From Pseudobdellovibrionaceae bacterium (GTDB taxonomy: Bacteria > Bdellovibrionota > Bdellovibrionia > Bdellovibrionales > UBA1609), in assembly GCA_020635055.1 (NCBI GenBank), contig JACKAN010000004.1, positions 1 to 64,000 on the forward strand: a stretch of DNA of 64,000 nt. Reading direction: 5' to 3'. This document shows positions 7,039 to 16,554 of this stretch, piece by piece (position 1 is the first letter of the stretch; each line of letters begins with the position of its first letter). The notes under the pieces were generated by a model that saw only the letters and a program-made list of their open reading frames with translations, was not told where the DNA came from and did no database searches. The position numbers and the translations under genes are program-made.

Positions 7039-9961
7039 ACTTGGGCGTGATATCTAATTCTTGTTTATCGCCCTCACGCAAGACAGTGATCTTTGTTTTT
7101 GAATCTGGTTTTAATGTTTCCAAAGAGTAAACATAATCATGAATGTTTTCAATTTTTTTACCACTTAATTCAATTATAACATCGCCTTTTTTTAATCCAG
7201 CAAGTTCAGCCGGTCCACCCTTAATAACACCCGAAAGAGCGACACCTTTAATTTTTCCAGAGGCATAATCGGGAATTGTACCTAAGTAAATTCTAAAACC
7301 ACGTCCTCCTGTATCACCCATTTTTGTTCGCTCTACTTTAGTATAAGTAAGTGGTTTTGCATTAGATGCCACACTAGTAATTACATTTCCAATCAATTCA
7401 GTAATTTCCATGGCTTTTTCATAGTTTAACTTATCAGGAGTATCTCTTGGAGTGTGATAATCTTCATGAGCTCCAGTGAAGAAGGTTAATGAAGGAATGC
7501 CATACATATAAAAGGGCATACCATCGGTAGGAACATAAGGGTCATCAGATAGGGCCACATTGAAGTTCACTTTTTGTACCATGGGCTCTAGTACTTCTAA
7601 CCAATCCGAACTGGAAGAAATCCCTTGAATATATAGAGCCGCATTGTAACGACCAATCATATCCATATTTAAATAAGCTGAAAGATTGGGATACACTTTT
7701 TTATATTTTGCTTTGTAGTCATCTAGAAAGGCCTCAGAACCGAGCACTCCAATTTCTTCTGCTGACCATATTGCAAACATAAGATTTTGTTTTAACTTCA
7801 ACTGACCATTCTTAGACAAGTATGAAAAATAATGAGCAAGTTCAATTGTAGCAGCGACTCCACTGGCATTGTCGTCAGCACCATAGTGAATATCAGAAGT
7901 ATCCGTAGATCTCATTAAAGAAGAACTTATCTGGCCTTGACCTAAATGATCACCATGTGCGCCAATGACAAGTGTACTTTTAGCTCCTGGTACATTGAGT
8001 AGGGCCAAAACATTTCTACCAATAGCTTTTTTATGTTTGATGTTTACACTGGCACTGATCTTAACATCATTTAAGTCAAAAGCAGCAATGGTTTGACCCT
8101 TATCCAATTGTCTCTGGATATCTTTTAAGTCCTTTTTTTGATTTTTAAACCAGGTTTTTGCAATATCATCAGAAATAGAAAGAGCGGGTAAAGAAAGCTC
8201 CCCAGTATTTTCTTGAGAGTTAAATTTTATCAAGTCATTTTTAACTTTGGAGCTGGGACCACTTACAAAAATTATTCCTAATGCTCCTCGTTCTCGAGCC
8301 ATCATAACTTTGTGTTGAAGCTTTGAATATCGATTGTAGTGAGAACGTAGCTTTTGATCGATATCTTCAGGCACATATCTAAACACCATTACCCATTTAC
8401 CAGCGACATTGGCGTCCTGATAAGAATCATAGGCTGGGAAACCCTCTGTCTCTGGAGTCACGAGACCATAACCTGCAAAAATAACTGGTGCATGTGGAAA
8501 GGTTCCTGATTTAGAAAAGGCTAGTGGTATCCAGTTTTTTTCTAAATCAAATTTAACATCTTCGCTTGTGGAGACCATGCGATTATTTTTACCTAATTCT
8601 GCTCCTGCAGAAAATTCAAATTCGTGAATATAGGAATTATTAAAACCTGGGTTCAAGCCATAACTTTTAAATAAGTCTTCCAAATTTTTTGTATAAAGTA
8701 ATTCTTCTGGTGAACCAGCTTTGCGACCTTTAAGGCCCGGTGAAGCTAAGTAATTGACTGTTCTTTCCATATCCTTTTTTTGAATTTTATATGAAAGCTC
8801 ATAAGTTTTTATAGGAGATGGGGGGAGCGATAAAAGTTTTCTAGCTTTGTTGTCATCCCAATCAGAAATAAATATTTGTGAGATGCCTTGAGCCCGTCGA
8901 GTCCAAGTGAGATGGTTGCCATCGGGTGTAAATACAGGAAGTCCATCAAAATCTTCTAAGTAACTAATACGAACAGGTTCTTTTTCTCCAGCAGCATCCA
9001 CAATGTAAAGTTCAAAATTTTTATATCCATGGCGGTTAGTTGTAAATACAATGTAATCCCCAGAAGGGTGAAAATAAGGAGCCCATGACATTGATTTTAA
9101 ACGAGTGATTTGTTTTTTATCTGTACCATCTAAGTTCATAGTATATATTTCTGCGACTTGACCATTAGTTTCAAAGTTTCGCCATACTATTTTTTTCCCG
9201 TCTGGACTAAAAAATGGGCCGCCATCATAGCCCAAAGTTTCAGTTAATCTGCGGACTTGTGAGCCATCACTTTTCATTAAGTAAATATCTAAAAATAAGC
9301 TAGGGTCTTCCTGAAGTTTTTTCTTGTCTTCCTCACTTAACTTATCGCTATAAGCATGTCGATTAGACGAAAAGACAATCCAATCACCATTAGGTGAGTA
9401 GGCACCTTCCGCATCGTATCCACGAACGTGAGTTAGATTCTTAATGTTTTTACCATCAGCAGAAGCTGAATAGATGTCATATTGCTCATCGTAGTCCCAA
9501 CTGTAACGGCGTTTTTTACCAGAGTTTCTAAAGTCGATTTCTTCTTTCATAATTTTACGGGTTTGAGGGTCGCCATGAGTGGAAGCAAAAATAACTTTTT
9601 TATTACTTGGATGAACCCAGGCGCAGGTCGTTTTACCATAACCAGTAGAAACTCGTTGAGTTTGCCCTGACACTAAATTAGTGAGGTATATCTGGTAGAA
9701 AGGGTTATTGGCTTCGCGTTCACTTTGAAAAACAAAGTGAGTGCCATCGGCACTAAAATAACCTTCACCGGTGCGTTTTCCAGCAATCGTAAAGGGCTTA
9801 AAATCTTTTAAAAAACCATGAGGATCCACGGGAATGGCTTCTACACGACTGTAGCTATGTTCGTGTGATCCCTCTCCGGTGGATTGTGTTGTTGTTTTAG
9901 TAGATTGACATGCAGTAATTAAAATTACTGAAAGCACACTTAAAATTATATAGCGAATCAT
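7028..9961 (-). CDS. M28 metallopeptidase lipoprotein with PD40, PA and PDZ domains
   Basis: A 977-residue lipoprotein (lipobox ITAC, Cys 18), expected in the periplasm or on the surface. From N to C it shows WD40-like beta-propeller (PD40/TolB-type) repeats over about residues 55-385, with recurrent SPDGKKIV and SPNGDWIVFSSNR elements. Next come a protease-associated domain (about 490-620), an M28 zinc aminopeptidase domain (about 655-870) and a PDZ domain (about 885-970). Candidate zinc ligands are visible in GAHGDHLG, the ADDN motif, SAEE, NMDMIG and DYHTPRDT. The family releases N-terminal residues from peptides; the propeller and PDZ probably select substrates. It is monocistronic, and its stop region overlaps the FecR gene by 11 bases. 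Confidence 0.92.
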   Translation of the reverse strand: MIRYIILSVLSVILITACQSTKTTTQSTGEGSHEHSYSRVEAIPVDPHGFLKDFKPFTIAGKRTGEGYFSADGTHFVFQSEREANNPFYQIYLTNLVSGQTQRVSTGYGKTTCAWVHPSNKKVIFASTHGDPQTRKIMKEEIDFRNSGKKRRYSWDYDEQYDIYSASADGKNIKNLTHVRGYDAEGAYSPNGDWIVFSSNRHAYSDKLSEEDKKKLQEDPSLFLDIYLMKSDGSQVRRLTETLGYDGGPFFSPDGKKIVWRNFETNGQVAEIYTMNLDGTDKKQITRLKSMSWAPYFHPSGDYIVFTTNRHGYKNFELYIVDAAGEKEPVRISYLEDFDGLPVFTPDGNHLTWTRRAQGISQIFISDWDDNKARKLLSLPPSPIKTYELSYKIQKKDMERTVNYLASPGLKGRKAGSPEELLYTKNLEDLFKSYGLNPGFNNSYIHEFEFSAGAELGKNNRMVSTSEDVKFDLEKNWIPLAFSKSGTFPHAPVIFAGYGLVTPETEGFPAYDSYQDANVAGKWVMVFRYVPEDIDQKLRSHYNRYSKLQHKVMMARERGALGIIFVSGPSSKVKNDLIKFNSQENTGELSLPALSISDDIAKTWFKNQKKDLKDIQRQLDKGQTIAAFDLNDVKISASVNIKHKKAIGRNVLALLNVPGAKSTLVIGAHGDHLGQGQISSSLMRSTDTSDIHYGADDNASGVAATIELAHYFSYLSKNGQLKLKQNLMFAIWSAEEIGVLGSEAFLDDYKAKYKKVYPNLSAYLNMDMIGRYNAALYIQGISSSSDWLEVLEPMVQKVNFNVALSDDPYVPTDGMPFYMYGIPSLTFFTGAHEDYHTPRDTPDKLNYEKAMEITELIGNVITSVASNAKPLTYTKVERTKMGDTGGRGFRIYLGTIPDYASGKIKGVALSGVIKGGPAELAGLKKGDVIIELSGKKIENIHDYVYSLETLKPDSKTKITVLREGDKQELDITPKSKE

Positions 9962-10102
9962 AAATTTCCCCTCTAAAAAATTAGTTTTTTTTAACTTATT
10001 TGCTACAAAAAATCACCCCCTTTTAAATAGAATTAGAAATTCTCATAGATGCATTGAGTCTTATAGGTTCAAAATACCTATTTTCTCTCTAAGCAGTAGG
10101 CA

Positions 10103-10131
10103 TTGTCAGTTTCAAGGATTCTAGTTAGTAT
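10103..10131 (+). promoter_or_regulatory. Candidate sigma-70-type promoter for purT
   Basis: TTGTCA at 10103-10108 and TAGTAT at 10126-10131 are separated by 17 bases, matching the -35 and -10 consensus at 5 of 6 and 4 of 6 positions. The implied transcription start would be about 20-25 bases before the purT ATG. It is a pattern match only. Confidence 0.4.
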
Positions 10132-10160
10132 CCAAAAGAACAAACAAATGTGAGAAGCTA

Positions 10161-11327
10161 ATGAGTTTTATTAAAAAAATACTAATTTTGGGTTCTGGAG
10201 AGTTGGGTAAAGAAGTGACAATTGCAGCTAAACGCTATGGGCAATATGTGATTGCTGTAGATAGCTATGCAAGAGCTCCAGCCATGCAGGTGGCCGATGA
10301 GTTTGAGGTGATTTCCATGTTAAATGGCGATGATTTAGAGCGAATCATAAAAAAACACAAACCCGATATTATCGTTCCCGAAATTGAAGCCATTCGCACA
10401 GAAAAGTTAAAAGAGTTTGAAGACCAAGGAATATTTGTTGTTCCTACTGCCGAAGCTGCCCATTTAACAATGAATCGAGATGCAATAAGACAAGTGGCTA
10501 AAGAAGAATTGGGCTTAAAAACTGCAAATTATGCTTATGCAGAGAGCTTAAATGAATTGCAAAATACAACTAAGGAAATCGGTTTCCCATGTGTAATTAA
10601 GCCGGTAATGTCTTCGTCTGGAAAGGGACAATCTATAGCTAAATCATTTGAAGAGTTGGAAAATTCTTGGGATATCGCCTGCTCCAGTGGGCGTGGTGAT
10701 AAGATTAAAGTTATAGTTGAAGAGTTTATTGATTTTGATTTCGAAATCACACTCCTTACAGTCAAACAAAAAAAAGGACCAACTATTTTTGTTAAACCCA
10801 TTGGCCATAGACAGGAGAGGGGAGATTACCAAGAATCTTGGTTGCCTGCAGAGATGAGTTCTTCTCAATTGGAAAAGGCAAAAGAAATGGCAAAGAAAAT
10901 AACAGACCGTTTAGGCGGGTCGGGTATCTTTGGTGTAGAGTTTTTTGTAAAAGGGTCAGAGGTTTATTTCTCAGAACTATCGCCTCGCCCCCACGATACG
11001 GGTATGGTGACAATAATTTCTCAAAATTTATCTGAATTTGAATTGCACATGAGAGCCATACTTGGTTTGCCGATTCCAGAAATTGAGTACTACGGCCCCT
11101 CTGCCTCCTCTGTGATATTAGCCGATAGGGATAGCACTGAGTGCCCAAATTACTCGGGTTTGGAAGAGGCTTTAGAAAGACCTGGCACAGAGATAAGAAT
11201 TTTTGGAAAGCCAAGCACTCGAAAGTACCGTCGAATGGGAGTGGCATTAGCAAAAGCAGCGTCTACAGAAGAAGCACGGAAATTGTCAAAAGAGTCGGCG
11301 AACTCCATTATTATAAAATATCTGTGA
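10161..11327 (+). CDS. purT: Formate-dependent phosphoribosylglycinamide formyltransferase
   Basis: ATP-grasp enzyme that converts GAR, formate and ATP to formyl-GAR in purine synthesis. The N-terminal motif GSGELGKEV and the stretches AVDSYARAPAMQVA and IVPEIEAI are diagnostic of PurT. The ATP-grasp core follows with PCVIKPVMSSSGKGQS, and the C-terminal part has ELSPRPHDTGMVT. Length 388 is close to the 392 of E. coli PurT. A GAGAAG-like ribosome site lies just before the ATG. It is a single housekeeping gene, convergent with the gene at 11347. Confidence 0.95.
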   Translation: MSFIKKILILGSGELGKEVTIAAKRYGQYVIAVDSYARAPAMQVADEFEVISMLNGDDLERIIKKHKPDIIVPEIEAIRTEKLKEFEDQGIFVVPTAEAAHLTMNRDAIRQVAKEELGLKTANYAYAESLNELQNTTKEIGFPCVIKPVMSSSGKGQSIAKSFEELENSWDIACSSGRGDKIKVIVEEFIDFDFEITLLTVKQKKGPTIFVKPIGHRQERGDYQESWLPAEMSSSQLEKAKEMAKKITDRLGGSGIFGVEFFVKGSEVYFSELSPRPHDTGMVTIISQNLSEFELHMRAILGLPIPEIEYYGPSASSVILADRDSTECPNYSGLEEALERPGTEIRIFGKPSTRKYRRMGVALAKAASTEEARKLSKESANSIIIKYL

Positions 11328-11346
11328 TAAATTAATTATAACTGTG

Positions 11347-13287
11347 TTAAAGGCCCAATAAGCCTTTTAGTTTTTTCTCCGCCTTTTTAACCTCTTGATT
11401 TATGCCCTTATTGGAATTCTTCTTTTTATTATTGAGTTCATTATTAGCTTGTTGCTTGGCCTTGTCTAAATCTTTCTTTTTGCCATTTATCTGTTGGTCG
11501 ATTCCGCTTTTGACTTCATTAAATTGAGCATTCAGTTTGTCTTTTTCAACCTTTATTCTATTATTTACAAAATCATTAAGTTTCTTTTTGGCTTCATCAA
11601 TCTTAGCTTGAATTTCTTTTTTAAAACCTTTACTGAGCTCATCGCCCAAATTGGAGTTTATTTTCCATTTGAGTTCTGTCCATGCACCTGTAGCTTCTGC
11701 ATTGACTAATATAGAAGGTAAATCAGAAGTGACATTAACTAACACATCTTTGACTAAACTGGATTTAGCATCAATATCGTAAATTACTTTGCTAAATTTA
11801 TTATTTACTTTAAATTGAATGCTTTCATTTTTAGAGAGTCCACTCATTTTAAGCTCACCACTGGCACCTTTAATATGTAGTTTTACATCACTGGAATCTG
11901 AAAGCTTTTGAGGGCTCAGTGGATATTCGGCAATTTCAACTTGCATTTTTTCAAATGGAGTTTCTGTGGTGTGATCCACAGTAATGTTGGCACGTAAACC
12001 TAAGATGCCTTGCTTAGGAAAACTGCCACTAACATCAATGGTCATCGGCAAGCCCAATAACATAGGTTGTGTGGTCGCATTTTTAATTTCACCAGATATA
12101 TTGCCGCTGTATTCAGAAGCATCTTCTTTGGAAGAAATTTTTCCATGCTGTAACCAAAATAATGGATAGGCCTTTTTTCGAGGAAAACTGATGTTTCGGC
12201 CGACACTTCTTTTTCTAGCTACGAGCGGCTTACTTTTTGAGGCCTCTTTTTGTTTTGTGGCTTTTTTGTCAGGCATGTACTGCCTAGCAAGGGCCATATA
12301 TTTTTTGTATTTACCTAGTTTTTCATTAAACATTTTACCAAATAAACTTTTCGAAAAATCTGAGACATCAATACTTGGGATTTTAAGGCGTGTTTGCAGA
12401 TCTTTAATATCTTCTTTAACCATGTCATCTAGACTCTTAAACTCACTATTAAAGTTATCAACATCACTTTTGAGGGATTTACTGGCGGCATCGAACTCTT
12501 TTACAATCTTATCGCCCTCTTTAACAATGCTATCTAGCTCTTTGAGGTCTTTGGAAAATTGTAGTGGATCTTTAGTATTAAACTTTAAAGTTTTTGATCG
12601 ATTGATAAGGGCATCAATTTGGGGCTTTTGTGGCAATCCATTAATTCGCTCTTCCCATATTTTCTTTTTTTCAGCTATGGCTTTTTCTAATTCTTTAATT
12701 TTTGCCTCAGATTTTAAATTCTCTTGAATTTGTTCTAACTGCTTACTGGGATCAACACCACCAATGACAGAAACAACGTCTCCTAAAACATTTTCCTTAA
12801 ATTGTTCTTTTCCCTGAGCCAATGCATTCTGTTCAACTTCTTTAAGAGCTTTATTTTCGGAAGTGTCTTTAGGCAGAATCTTACCCGGTTTTTTGCGTGG
12901 TGAATTGGCCATAATGTTTTCTATTGTGGCATCATTTACAACAAATTTTGCGCGCAATAAAGCGTCCCAAGAGAGTTCAAATCGTATTTTTGCAATTTGT
13001 ATTAAATTGAGTTCAGGCTTTTCTTTGTTGGTAACTTCGATACCCGACATCTGAAAGTAAGCCTTCCAAAAACTAGAATCTATATCAGCTATATTTACCT
13101 CTGCTCCATGCACATAGGTACCAGCTAGTTCAAGGCCTTTTCTTAAGTGGCTGTCGAAAAACAAATTAAAATACACATAAATGAGTGTAACAAAAATACA
13201 TAGTGGAATAATCGCTTCAAATCGAATGGGACCTTTGGCTTTTTTAGTTTTGATTTTTGTGTTTGTTTTATCCGTAGAGTTCGTCAT
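11347..13287 (-). CDS. TIGR03545-family membrane-anchored protein
   Basis: A 646-residue protein with one N-terminal membrane segment (about residues 27-46, IIPLCIFVTLIYVYFNLFF), after which the chain is probably periplasmic. The region after the anchor (ADIDSSFWKAYFQMSGIEVTN) resembles AsmA-like or TIGR03545-family proteins. Long charged helical or coiled-coil stretches lie at about 180-330, and a lysine-rich coiled tail at about 560-640. The middle is beta-rich, as in lipid-transport AsmA relatives. The gene overlaps the upstream TIGR03546-type gene by 20 bases, the pairing in which these two families usually occur. The function is unknown; a role in envelope lipid or membrane homeostasis is inference. 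Confidence 0.8.
   Translation of the reverse strand: MTNSTDKTNTKIKTKKAKGPIRFEAIIPLCIFVTLIYVYFNLFFDSHLRKGLELAGTYVHGAEVNIADIDSSFWKAYFQMSGIEVTNKEKPELNLIQIAKIRFELSWDALLRAKFVVNDATIENIMANSPRKKPGKILPKDTSENKALKEVEQNALAQGKEQFKENVLGDVVSVIGGVDPSKQLEQIQENLKSEAKIKELEKAIAEKKKIWEERINGLPQKPQIDALINRSKTLKFNTKDPLQFSKDLKELDSIVKEGDKIVKEFDAASKSLKSDVDNFNSEFKSLDDMVKEDIKDLQTRLKIPSIDVSDFSKSLFGKMFNEKLGKYKKYMALARQYMPDKKATKQKEASKSKPLVARKRSVGRNISFPRKKAYPLFWLQHGKISSKEDASEYSGNISGEIKNATTQPMLLGLPMTIDVSGSFPKQGILGLRANITVDHTTETPFEKMQVEIAEYPLSPQKLSDSSDVKLHIKGASGELKMSGLSKNESIQFKVNNKFSKVIYDIDAKSSLVKDVLVNVTSDLPSILVNAEATGAWTELKWKINSNLGDELSKGFKKEIQAKIDEAKKKLNDFVNNRIKVEKDKLNAQFNEVKSGIDQQINGKKKDLDKAKQQANNELNNKKKNSNKGINQEVKKAEKKLKGLLGL
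11349..11376 (+). terminator. Intrinsic terminator for purT
   Basis: An inverted repeat AAAGGC (11349-11354) and GCCTTT (11362-11367) with a 7-base loop is followed by TAG and a run of six T up to 11376. It lies 21 bases after the purT stop and inside the 3' end of the convergent gene. The stem is short, so strength is uncertain. Confidence 0.45.
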
Positions 13288-13792
13288 ATTTGTAATACCA
13301 TTTGTAAAGGGAAGTCGCTTTTACCGCCTTCCATAGTTTGCTTTCTTTAAATTTTTCAACCACTTTTTGTCGATATTTACTTACAAGAATTCGGGCTAAA
13401 ATAAAGACCACTGGAAATGAAGCTAGAGTAACAACCCCAGACCCCATTACTATTGTGTTGTTAAATCTTGTAAAGGGAATGATGGGCATATTGTACAATG
13501 TTGTAAATATAGGCTTTAAACCTTCTTGACTCAAAACTATGGCACCCACCTGGTCAAAAAGTGGATCTAGCAAATAAGCAGCAAATTTAAAAAAGAAGGC
13601 GGACAAAAAGGCGGCCCCCATTTGAATGCGAAACAAAAATATGCATATAAAAACCACTAATGTTTGCAAAGAAAAAGCGGGTGTCATTCCCAACACAAAA
13701 CCCATGGCAATTCCAGCAGCAATTTGATTGGTTGCAGTATCTGAGTTGAGAAGTTTAATAAATTGAAAAATTTGTTTAAATATTAAGCCCAT
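13268..13792 (-). CDS. TIGR03546-family inner-membrane protein
   Basis: About 174 residues with several hydrophobic segments. The conserved N-terminal region reads LIKLLNSDTATNQIAAGIA-like, then GFVLGMTPAFSLQT, related to DUF2062-type proteins. A longer frame begins at TTG 13858, but ATG 13792 is preceded by GAGG at 8 bases' spacing and gives the expected MGLIFKQ start, so I chose it. It overlaps the downstream TIGR03545-type gene by 20 bases. The two families are recurrent neighbours of unknown function, and co-translation here supports a membrane complex. Confidence 0.82.
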   Translation of the reverse strand: MGLIFKQIFQFIKLLNSDTATNQIAAGIAMGFVLGMTPAFSLQTLVVFICIFLFRIQMGAAFLSAFFFKFAAYLLDPLFDQVGAIVLSQEGLKPIFTTLYNMPIIPFTRFNNTIVMGSGVVTLASFPVVFILARILVSKYRQKVVEKFKESKLWKAVKATSLYKWYYKYDELYG

Positions 13793-13902
13793 GAAAAAAG
13801 CCTCAACTATTTTAGTGTTATTTAAAACAAGTCTTAATTGATATAGATAAGCTGTCAAGAAATCACTGGACAGGGGAGTTAAAAAACAGTAGTTATCGCC
13901 CC

Positions 13903-15096
13903 ATGATAAAACTAGACATAGCCAATAAACCTAATGTGGATATAAAAATTAAAAAAGCCTTAAAAACGCTGCTAGAAGACAAGAAATATGGATTTCTTAA
14001 AGTGTTAAATAGTGAGTTCAAATGGGCCGAACTTAATGATTTTAAGACAAGATTAAAAACTTATGATCAAGTGGCTGTGTTAGGAATTGGTGGTAGTTCA
14101 CAAGGTGCTAAAAGCTTTCTACAGTATATAGATCCTGGAGCTGTGGATACAGATGTTGTCTTTTTTGATCGAATCGATGAGTCCTTTATTTCCAGACAAT
14201 TATCAAAAATTAAAAGCATTAAAAAAACAGCTTGGTTTGTAGTATCTAAAAGTGGGTCTACAACCGAGACTTTATTTACTCTCAACACTATTTTAAATAA
14301 AACAGAAGGGCAGTTACTACAAAATAAAGAAAACATTTTTGTAGTTACAGAGAAAATGGACTCCATTTTAGGACAATGGGCGGCTAAACATGGTTTATCT
14401 GTCTCTCCTGCGGCTAGCGATATTGAAGGACGATTTTCACTTTTTAGTCACACGGGAATGATGCCCTTGGCAAATAAAATAAACAACTTTGAAAATATCA
14501 AAATGGGCACGCAGTGGTTAGAGCAAAATTTAAGTGTAGTGGAAGAGTTAAGCCAATTTTATATAGATAGCTTTAAACAAGAACGATGGATCTCAAATTT
14601 TTGGCTTTATTCAGAAAGATTAAAAGAACTCGGCTTTTGGCTTGAACAATTGTGGGCAGAATCCCTAGGAAAACATAATAAAATGGAAAATCGAATATCG
14701 ACCCCATTTTGTTGTCTAGGAACCAACGATCAACATTCATTGTTGCAACAAATGGAAGAGGGTTATCCCGATAAATCACAGGTTTTTGTACAAATAAAAT
14801 CTACGCCAGAACTTTCTAGAACCTATAATAAAAATTGGTTAGGTAGTGGGGCCAATTATTTAGAGAGCTACCAGTTGGATGATCTTATGAAGAAGTATTG
14901 TTTGGCCACTTATGACAGTTTGGATGAGCATCCTCGGGCTATGATTACACTACAAGATACTTCTGAAGCTGTTATTTTTGCTTTCCACATGGTGATTGCA
15001 CTTACTATTGGAACAATTGGGAAGGCTTTGGATATAGAAATCTATGGTCAACCGGGAGTGGAAAAGAGCAAGCAGTTGTTTAGGGAAATGCTTTAG
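13903..15096 (+). CDS. pgi: Glucose-6-phosphate isomerase, short form
   Basis: Interconverts glucose-6-phosphate and fructose-6-phosphate, feeding both glycolysis and sugar-nucleotide synthesis. Visible family motifs are the phosphate-binding GIGGSSQGAKSF and SKSGSTTETL loops, a variant of PGI signature 1 (EGRFSLFSHTGMMPLA), a WAESLGK segment with the candidate catalytic glutamate, and PGI signature 2 (YGQPGVEKSK) with the catalytic lysine near the C-terminus. At 397 residues it is shorter than the roughly 450-550 of common bacterial enzymes but keeps all core motifs. It is divergent from the gene at 13792. Confidence 0.9.
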   Translation: MIKLDIANKPNVDIKIKKALKTLLEDKKYGFLKVLNSEFKWAELNDFKTRLKTYDQVAVLGIGGSSQGAKSFLQYIDPGAVDTDVVFFDRIDESFISRQLSKIKSIKKTAWFVVSKSGSTTETLFTLNTILNKTEGQLLQNKENIFVVTEKMDSILGQWAAKHGLSVSPAASDIEGRFSLFSHTGMMPLANKINNFENIKMGTQWLEQNLSVVEELSQFYIDSFKQERWISNFWLYSERLKELGFWLEQLWAESLGKHNKMENRISTPFCCLGTNDQHSLLQQMEEGYPDKSQVFVQIKSTPELSRTYNKNWLGSGANYLESYQLDDLMKKYCLATYDSLDEHPRAMITLQDTSEAVIFAFHMVIALTIGTIGKALDIEIYGQPGVEKSKQLFREML

Positions 15097-15264
15097 TTTT
15101 TAATTTTATAACTCTTTATATTAGAAACTTGACTCGCCCCATAAAAACACCATTTTTTGATAAAGTCTTTTGCAGCATGCCATCAGAGAGAATTTGACCG
15201 AATAATCACTACATTTTTCCACTTTATTAGGGCATTTTTAATACTCATGACAAGGAGTTGAAAT

Positions 15265-16551
15265 TTGACTTATTCACCAACAGTTTCAGTAATTGGATTA
15301 GGTTATGTGGGTTTACCCGTGGCCGTGGCTATGGCTAAAAAATTTCCAACCATTGGCTTTGATATTAATCAAAAGCGAATTCAAGAATTAAAGTCGGGCA
15401 AAGACTACACCAAGGAAGTCAATGAAGAAGACCTATCCGCTGCTAACATCGAATTTTCGTCTTCCATTGAGGTTTTGAAAAAGGCCAATTTTCATATTGT
15501 TGCCGTTCCCACCCCAGTCAATGATGTTAAACAACCTGACTTAACTTTATTATTAAAGGCTTCTGAAACAGTGGGTAAAGCTTTAAAAAAGGGTGATATT
15601 GTAGTTTATGAGTCTACGGTTTATCCGGGGGCCACTGAAGAAGATTGCGTTCCCATATTAGAAAAATTCTCAAATTTAAAAGCGGGTGTGGATTTTAAAG
15701 TGGGCTATAGCCCCGAGCGCATTAACCCCGGAGATAAAGAACACACTTTTACAAAAATAACTAAAGTCGTTTCGGCTCAGGATGAAGACAGTTTAAATAA
15801 AGTGAGTTTTGTTTATGGCAGTGTGGTCGAAGCGGGAGTTTACCCAGCAGAGTCTATTAAAGTCGCAGAAGCCGCTAAGGTAATTGAAAATACTCAAAGA
15901 GATTTGAATATTTCTTTAATGAACGAATTGAGTGTAATATTTGAACGCATGGACATAGACACCTTAAGTGTAATTAAGGCAGCCAGTACAAAATGGAATT
16001 TTTTACCTTTTACCCCTGGCTTAGTGGGTGGTCACTGTATCGGTGTGGACCCCTACTATTTAACTTATAAAGCAGAAAAATTAGGTTATATGCCAGAGGT
16101 GATTTTAGCAGGTAGAAGAATTAATGATTCCATGGGGCAAAGAGTTGCAGAGAGAACCATTAAGGCTATGATAAAAAATGGCGCATCTATTTTGGGTAGC
16201 ACAGTCACCATTTTAGGTTTGACCTTTAAAGAGAATTGCCCGGATTTAAGAAACACCAGGGTTGTGGATATTATTTCCGCCCTCGAAGATTATGGTGTTA
16301 AGGTTCAGATTTGCGACCCCGAGGCCTCAACAGATGAGGCCCACGAGGAATATGGTTTAAAACTTACGGAGCTAGAAAAGCTATCCACTTCTGATGCTGT
16401 AGTCGTAGCCGTCGCTCATAAAAAATTTATAGAATTGGGTTCGGGCAACATTCCCACCTTTTTAAAAAACAAAGGAGTCGTTTTTGATGTGAAAGGCATT
16501 TGGCCTAAACAAAATGTAGAAAAATGGAATGCAAAACTACTTAGGATGTAA
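15265..16551 (+). CDS. wbpO: UDP-HexNAc 6-dehydrogenase (WbpO/TviB type)
   Basis: Four-electron NAD-dependent dehydrogenase that oxidises C6 of a UDP-N-acetylhexosamine to the uronic acid. The GLGYVG Rossmann motif is at residues 11-16. The catalytic cysteine is in LVGGHCIGVDPYY at about residue 258, preceded by NTQRDLNISLMNEL, typical of the WbpO/TviB branch rather than glucose dehydrogenases. The start is TTG, chosen because AAGGAG lies 7 bases upstream (15252-15257) and no better ATG exists. It is followed at 3 bases by the wbpP-like epimerase and then an asparagine synthetase, the typical order for UDP-GalNAcA synthesis and amidation. Confidence 0.88.
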   Translation: MTYSPTVSVIGLGYVGLPVAVAMAKKFPTIGFDINQKRIQELKSGKDYTKEVNEEDLSAANIEFSSSIEVLKKANFHIVAVPTPVNDVKQPDLTLLLKASETVGKALKKGDIVVYESTVYPGATEEDCVPILEKFSNLKAGVDFKVGYSPERINPGDKEHTFTKITKVVSAQDEDSLNKVSFVYGSVVEAGVYPAESIKVAEAAKVIENTQRDLNISLMNELSVIFERMDIDTLSVIKAASTKWNFLPFTPGLVGGHCIGVDPYYLTYKAEKLGYMPEVILAGRRINDSMGQRVAERTIKAMIKNGASILGSTVTILGLTFKENCPDLRNTRVVDIISALEDYGVKVQICDPEASTDEAHEEYGLKLTELEKLSTSDAVVVAVAHKKFIELGSGNIPTFLKNKGVVFDVKGIWPKQNVEKWNAKLLRM

Positions 16552-16554
16552 GGA

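Noticed and set aside
10792..11253. Long minus-strand ORF inside purT
   Set aside because: It lies wholly within the strongly supported purT gene on the other strand and shows no domain or ribosome site.
12191..12727. 178-codon plus-strand ORF inside the TIGR03545-type gene
   Set aside because: Leucine- and serine-rich shadow of the lysine-rich coiled-coil region on the opposite strand.
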